Source: Mesostigma viride (taxonomy: Eukaryota; Streptophyta; Mesostigmatophyceae; Mesostigmatales; Mesostigmataceae). Taken from it: DNA of 64,000 bases. The position numbers were made by a program, and so were the translations under genes. The stretch covers positions 5,780,927 through 5,844,926 of the forward strand of contig RPFO01000213.1 in assembly GCA_009746045.1 (NCBI GenBank). Reading direction: 5' to 3'. Positions 59,207-64,000 of this stretch are shown piece by piece; the first letter of the stretch is position 1, and each line of letters begins with the position of its first letter. Under the pieces are notes generated by a model. That model ran no database searches. It saw only the letters and a list, made by a program, of their open reading frames with translations, and was not told the origin of the DNA.

Positions 59207-62200
59207 TCTGCCTCGGCCGCTGGACACCCACTTCCCTTGCAGTTTGGCGGCGCTCATATCGCTGGAGATCGAGGCGGACCTGCTCATCATTCTGAGTGAT
59301 GTGAGCTCCCGCACTGTAGAATTGGAGTTCAACCGCTTTTTTATTGGGCTTGCCTTGCAAAGTGGCAGCGCAAAGCAGACCAGCCGCTCAGCTGATACAT
59401 AATAAATAATTATATTGGTTTTAGAACATATATATATATATTTTAAGAATTTCCCCCACATCCATCCCCTCCCCGCTTATAATTGGTTGACCCGCATGCT
59501 CCTCCGCCAGTGTGGCATCAGGCGATGTATACGCGGCCATGGGTCCCTGTTTCTACGCCCAGCGGCCACAACGCTGACAACAGCTAAACAGCACATACAT
59601 ATCATTGCTGCTTGGCTTATACGTGTATAACTAGCATATGATAGCAGTACTAGTATAATTAGCAACACATTATGGATCTATCGCGTTCAGAAATGCTTCT
59701 TTTTCTGGGTTTCGTTGACCCGGTGCGCGTGCCTGCGTTGTCCGACCACACTGTCCCCTTGGTCAGCCCATGTCTGCCGCAAAACTGCCTTTCCTTGTCC
59801 GCACAGCCATAGGCCGGGTACCACCGCACCCCTCGATACTGGTTGTGTGGTACCAACACGCCTACCCTGTATGCCTAGAACGTTCCAGGGTTGTGCCGCA
59901 TGTTTGGCCACAAGGCCCCCCCCTGGCTCCATCCACCCTTTCCCGGTAGCTTCATGGTGACTTGGTTGGTGATGACGGCCCCCAAAATGATGGCCCCAAA
60001 TGGTCAATCGCTAACTGATGGCCCCCGCCTGTTTATTCTGTGCTCGTGGCATGCAAGTATGCTATACCCACTCTCCTGTCCCACACACATGCTCATCCCA
60101 CACATACGTTTGTGCCTGTGTCCCAACATCCTCACCCTCTCGCCCTCTGACACTCTGGCCCTCTGGCCCTCTCGCTCTCTTTTGCCATCTCACCCCACCA
60201 GGTTGAGGGCTTGTATTCCGGCCCGCCCGGCCATGCCGACTCGCGCCTCATCCACACGTACGACCGCAACGTGAGTGGCACGCGGGTTTGCTTCGCGCCC
60301 TATTCACCCGCTTAATGGCACACAGCTTTGCGGTGCGCCCTATTCACCCCGTATCGGCACGCAGATTTTCATTGTGCCCCTTTCATGTTTCATCAATCTT
60401 CCTAGAGCCATGGGAGCTGACCCTTTAAGACGAGGGCGCTCGCTTGCAAAAGCCCTACTTGGCACGTTATGGCTTGTTAAAAATGCAGCAGCTTCTTTGG
60501 TCCATATTATACCCAGCTCTTCCTCCTTCTGAAGTAGGTTCACATGGATGTATGCCGCCTGCGCACAGTGCCGTCATGCGTGTCTTGGGTCCATTCCTTG
60601 GCCTGTTCTGCCAGCAGTTTTACCGTTAGTAGTTTTGTTACTTTTAGTTTTATTGCTCTTAGCTCTGTTACTAGTAGTTGCAACGCTTGTAGGTTCCATG
60701 AGCCTAGTTTTTTCGCTTTTAGTTTGTTGTGTGTGGCTCCCTCCCCACCTACCCCTGGCGATCGCTTCTTTGCCTCGTTACTACTGGGCCCCTGGGTTCC
60801 TCCTCCCTTCTGCCATCCGCCACAGCAGCTTGGCCACATCCACCTCCGTTGTCATGAAATGCTTACTGCTACCATTCCGTGTCACTACCTGGAACTCTTG
60901 GCTCATCCTCTGCACCGCGCGGATGCCTGGACGCGTCCTCGTGGCTGCCATCCCCGGCATGCATTGTACTCCCCTGTCACATTTTGAACTCTTCGGTACA
61001 TCCTTTGCACCACGCCAGATGCACGACAAAACGATCAGCTTTGGGGAGAAGTCGCGCGTCGGTCGCGGCGGCATGAGCCAAAAGGTGGAGGCCGCGTGGA
61101 CCGCCGCCGCCGCGGGTGTGCCCGTCATCATCACCTCGTACGTGCTCGTTGATTCCTGCCATCATCACCTCGTGCGTGGCTCTTGGTTGTGTGTGTGTCA
61201 TGGTCACCTCGTACTGCTGTCAAAGTCGTGCTCGCCTAATTCCTGTGTTGTCATCACCTCGTACGTGGTTTTCACGTCTCGCCTGAAACCTGTATGCCAT
61301 CATCGTCATCTCATACATGCCTTTTAAGCCTTTGGTTCAAAGTTGTAATCACCTCGAGGTGTATACTAGCACTACCAAAGAGTCTTGTTAAAATTAATTA
61401 ATAATTATTAATATTGATATTAAATAATTTAATTGTATACTCGAACTACGAAAGTCATCATCACCTTGCATGTGCATGCTGGGTTTGCCGGATGCTTTGC
61501 TTGTTGCACTCGGATGCTTGCCGTGTACTACTTTGTTTTAGAGACTGCTGCCGTTAATGAATTCCATTTTCAAAACGGTGCTCTGTGGATTTGTAATGAA
61601 TCCCAAGGTTCGTGTCTCGCTACGAGCAGTAAATAATGAGTAGTAATTCTTTTTCCCTAGTGGCGGGCAAGGGCATTTTACCATGCCATGAGGAAAGCTG
61701 ACATGCGAACTATGACATGCGCCTTTGGGGGTGCTCCTACGTCTGCCACCACCCCTGCGTTCACCTGCCATCACTCTTGCCTTCCCCCGCCACAACTACT
61801 GCCTTCCCCCCCACACCGCCACTACTTTGGCGTGTCGCAACCCCTGCCTTCCCGTGCCACCAGCGGCATGCGGTTGGGCACGATCCGGAGCGTGATGGAG
61901 GGGGAGCACGTCGGCACGCTGTTCAGAAAGGTGAGGGCGGAAGGCGCGCACACACAGACACATACATCACAAGCACACACGCACAGATGCACACACACAC
62001 ACACACGTAAACATGCACACAAGCACGCAAGTACACATGCACGCACGCACACAAGCAACACACACACACACGCAAACACGCGTGCCCAGGCCCCCCCGCA
62101 CGCGTGGCCGCGATATGGATGCACAGCAGCACAGTGTGATGTGCCTAGCAAAACAAAAAGGAGTAGCCCGTTACGATGTGCCCACAAACAGAAAACGCAC

Positions 62201-64000
62201 CGTTACTCTTGCTGCTGTTTACCTTGCTTGAACATCCATGGCCCACTGCCCATCACCTTGTGGGGCATTGGTTGCCGCCTAGCTGGTTGTCGCATGCTGT
62301 TTGCACATGGCTTGCACATTGCTTGTCCGTTTCTTCGCCACTATCACGTTCGAACTTTTTATCACCCGGGAGCGCAGTGGTTGCCCCTCTTGGCCAGACA
62401 GTAGCGGTATACCACCATCTGCACTCTTTTCTAATACAGTGGGTTCAAAATGGCCACCGCCGGGTCGCCCATGGCACACTGCTGCTACTTGGGTCGCCCA
62501 TGCTGCTCACACGACCAGGTTGCCTGCTGCTTGGGTTGCACAGGTTAGTTCTCACACCAACACCTACCCACGTCGGTGACCCACCATATAGGGTTGCCCA
62601 CAAATGGTTGGACACGCTGGTCAATGCACAGGCACGCTGGTCAATGCATCCACTCCCTTTCTCTGGTGCGCTTTCGATATCCACCACCCGACGTCACGTT
62701 GCAGGAGTCGTCAGATACTAGTCCTGTTCCATGCTCCTCCTTTATCTCCTTTCCCCATCCTTTGTGTAATTACTCATTGTCCCTTTGTGTGTTCCCATGG
62801 CTGGTCTCCTGTGTCGCAGGAGTCGTCGGACGCGCTCGCCAAGGCGCAAGCGACCGCGCGGGAGATGGCCGTGGCCGCGCGCAACGCCAGCAGAAAGCTG
62901 CAGGTGCGTGCGGTGGGAAACAGCGGTGGCTCTGAGCAGTGTCTCTAAGCACTATGTGTGCGTGCGGCAGGAAACCCTCGGGGTGCTCGTGCGGTCTGAT
63001 CCAAATGTCGGTGCCGTGCGGTGGAAAACAGTAGCAGTGCGTGCGCTAGAACAAACTTGTGTGTGTTGCCTGTTCTGCCTCTTGTCTGCTGAGCTTGTGT
63101 GCCATGAAACTGACCTGCAGAGCAGGCACGCTTAGTCGCTTGACATGTCCGGCTTTTGCCGCCCCTGCCCACCATCCCCTGCCTGATATCCCCGCCAACG
63201 ACATCTGCCTCCCTTCCTCCACCGGGCCATGGTGTCACGTTGTCCTAGACCGCCCCCCACCTTTCCATCCGTATTCCTTGTTCCCATGTCTCTCCCCTTT
63301 CCACCCCCAACCCCCGACCTTTTCGCTCCAACAGGCGATGTTTTGATGCCGTATTTTTTACTCTCCCTCCCCCCCCTGATTGTGCCGTGTTACCATCTCT
63401 CGTCCCTCCCACCCCCCTTCTCTCGGGTCTCTTCCTCCCCCCCCCCCCCCCCTCTCGTCAACCGGGTCTCTTCCCCCAGGCGATGAGCTCGGCGCAGCGT
63501 GTGGCGCTGCTAGAGCATGTCGCGCGCGCGCTCGAGGAGAGGGAGGTGAGGGACTGTTTGCCAACCTTTGTTTCTGTTATTCTTGTGTCAGGCGCGTTCT
63601 TGTTTTTGGCATTCTTCTGTCACTCTTGTGTCCTTGTTTTCGACATTCTTCTGTCACTCTTGTGTCCTTGTTTTCGACATTCTTCTGTCACTCTTGTGTC
63701 CTTGTTTTTGACATTCTTGTGTCACTCTTGTGTCCTTGTTTTTGGCATTATTGTGTCACTCTTGTGTCCTTGTTTTTGGCATTCTTGTGTCACTCTTGTG
63801 TCCTTGTTTTTGACATTCTTGTGTCACTCTTGTGTCCTTGTTTTTGACATTCTTGTGTCACTCTTGTGTCCTTGTTTTTGACATTCTTGCGTCACTCTTG
63901 TGTCCTTGTTTTTGGCATTCTTGTGTCACTCTTGTGTCCTTGTTTTCGACATTCTTCTGTCACTCTTGTGTCCTTGTTTTTGACATTCTTGTGTCACTCT
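52864..64000 (+). CDS. P5CS: Delta-1-pyrroline-5-carboxylate synthetase (5' part, cut by window end)
   Basis: Twelve exons join in phase: 52864-53088, 53240-53314, 54764-54867, 55785-55893, 56475-56555, 57927-58039, 59243-59300, 60202-60270, 61019-61137, 61864-61930, 62820-62903 and 63480-63545, giving about 390 residues of a protein usually near 700. The glutamate 5-kinase domain is complete: [107 protein letters not shown]. The last exons start the gamma-glutamyl-phosphate reductase domain ([15 protein letters not shown], then [15 protein letters not shown]). It converts glutamate to P5C for proline. Introns 1 and 6 use GC donors. An alternative ATG at 53032 in a good context would remove a 56-residue Arg-rich leader. 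Confidence 0.93.
53089..53239 (+). other. GC-AG intron 1 of P5CS
   Basis: Exon 1 ends AAG followed by GCAAGT, the typical GC donor context, and the acceptor is ATGCAG. Using it gives the conserved [12 protein letters not shown]; no GT nearby does. Confidence 0.82.
55995..56032 (+). repeat. Decayed copy of P5CS exon 4 end plus donor
   Basis: tcgctgtacgaggtgattag then cgacccggtaggg matches the true exon 4 end and donor (about 55867-55905: tcgctgtatgagatgatgag then cagccaggtaagg), with roughly six substitutions. It lies about 128 bases downstream. Confidence 0.8.
56218..56500 (+). repeat. Three tandem copies of intron 4 end plus exon 5 start
   Basis: The real junction is at 56474/56475 (gccgcag|ctggacgtccaag). 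A copy at 56362/56363 reads gccgcag|ctggacctacgcg, and a more decayed one sits near 56224-56250 (gccgcggcgggacctgcaag). The pyrimidine-rich stretch between them is also repeated (ctccctgtgcc/ctccgtttc, then ttgcttcctttt). Confidence 0.78.
57661..57730 (+). repeat. Partial duplicate of P5CS exon 6 with acceptor
   Basis: After gcag at 57661-57664 comes a frame reading [17 protein letters not shown], against [17 protein letters not shown] in the true exon 6 (57927 on). It has no donor consensus at the matching end. It may be a decayed tandem exon or a cassette used in a minor transcript. Confidence 0.82.
57795..57912. repeat. ATCCATTCGTC minisatellite
   Basis: Units of about 12 and 24-30 bases (atccattcgtc, with ccccttcc spacers) run up to the exon 6 acceptor. 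Confidence 0.8.
59104..59206. repeat. GT microsatellite
   Basis: About 50 GT units with two early C interruptions, just before the acceptor of exon 7. Such runs can influence splicing of the following exon. Confidence 0.97.
60274..60390 (+). repeat. ~40-base tandem repeat at start of intron 8
   Basis: Three imperfect units, each beginning ggcac(g/a)c(a/g) and including gcgccctattcaccc, start four bases after the exon 8 donor. Confidence 0.75.
61120..61475 (+). repeat. Reiterated exon 9 end plus donor
   Basis: The true junction atcatcacctc|gtacgtg (61137/61138) recurs near 61160, 61203, 61251, 61302, 61347 and 61457 as catcacctcgtgcgtgg, gtcacctcgtactg, gtcatcacctcgtacgtgg, catcgtcatctcatac, aatcacctcgagg and catcatcaccttgcatg. 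Spacing is about 35-50 bases at first. Confidence 0.78.
61940..62085. repeat. CA-rich simple repeat
   Basis: Alternating acacac with gcac and acgc interruptions in intron 10. Confidence 0.9.
62697..62720 (+). repeat. Copy of exon 11 acceptor junction
   Basis: gttgcaggagtcgtcagata repeats the true junction tcgcag|gagtcgtcggacg (62819/62820), about 115 bases upstream of it. Confidence 0.7.
63585..64000. repeat. 34-base minisatellite filling intron 12
   Basis: Unit attcttctgtcactcttgtg followed by tccttgtttttgac, repeated about 12 times to the window edge with C/T and G/A variants (cgac, tgac, tggc). Confidence 0.95.

Noticed and set aside
58872-59461. ORFs with Val-Cys or His-Thr repeats
   Set aside because: Products of the GT microsatellite in P5CS intron 6.
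63380-63881. Repetitive ORFs at the right edge
   Set aside because: 34-base minisatellite in P5CS intron 12; the real exon 12 ends at 63545.
1-64000. tRNA or rRNA genes
   Set aside because: None could be recognised by eye; a covariance-model search would be needed to exclude small ones.

Overview
The window reads as nuclear DNA of a green alga, probably a chlorophyte. Four signs point there. Genes are split by many introns with GT-AG, and a few GC-AG, boundaries. Three recognisable genes are plant-type: a bifunctional delta-1-pyrroline-5-carboxylate synthetase (P5CS), a plastid FKBP17-type immunophilin and a DUF3537 membrane protein. The ammonium transporter resembles the bacterial AmtB type and carries a long plastid-style leader. 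Transposons of several classes fill the rest. The species cannot be named from the sequence.

Layout. 1-11.3 kb: a Ty3/gypsy chromovirus with ~1.08 kb LTRs, an RNase H1-N/viroplasmin-like small ORF before gag, gag-pol with a C-terminal chromodomain, and an unusual extra ORF between pol and the 3' LTR. 11.3-18.4 kb: an orphan PHD-finger ORF, then a nest of non-LTR (LINE) fragments in both orientations. 18.6-22.0 kb: a structurally complete piggyBac element with TTAA duplications, terminal inverted repeats, palindromic subterminal repeats and an uninterrupted transposase. 22.6-26.2 kb: the ammonium transporter (minus strand, 3 exons). 27.1-33.1 kb: the DUF3537 gene (plus strand, 5 exons), divergent from the transporter. 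33.8-39.1 kb: LINE pieces including an ORF1-only unit, a hAT transposase fragment and a zf-RVT fragment of a second LINE type. 40.7-44.9 kb: a probable unrecognised minus-strand gene. 46.2-48.0 kb: more LINE 3' ends. 48.6-52.0 kb: the FKBP17-like gene (minus, 3 exons). 52.9-64.0 kb: P5CS (plus, 12 exons seen, cut by the window end).

The most striking signal is in the introns of the two right-hand genes. They contain tandem or dispersed copies of the adjacent exon-intron junction: exon end plus 5' splice site, or 3' splice site plus exon start. The clearest case is a 45-bp unit in six copies in the FKBP gene. At least five of the P5CS introns show more degraded versions, including a still-open partial copy of exon 6. 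This looks like a recurrent mode of intron growth rather than chance microsatellite expansion.

A second theme is the LINE 3' end. Eight copies share two small hairpins (ATGT-GCT-ACAT and CTCC-loop-GGAG), followed by different 4-5 nt repeat tails. A ~300-nt non-coding repeat and an ORF1-only unit carry the same end, which suggests non-autonomous partners.

The host genes have no evident operon-like link. P5CS makes proline precursor from glutamate, and the ammonium transporter feeds nitrogen assimilation, but their proximity may be chance. Exon boundaries were inferred by eye from splice consensus, phase and family similarity.
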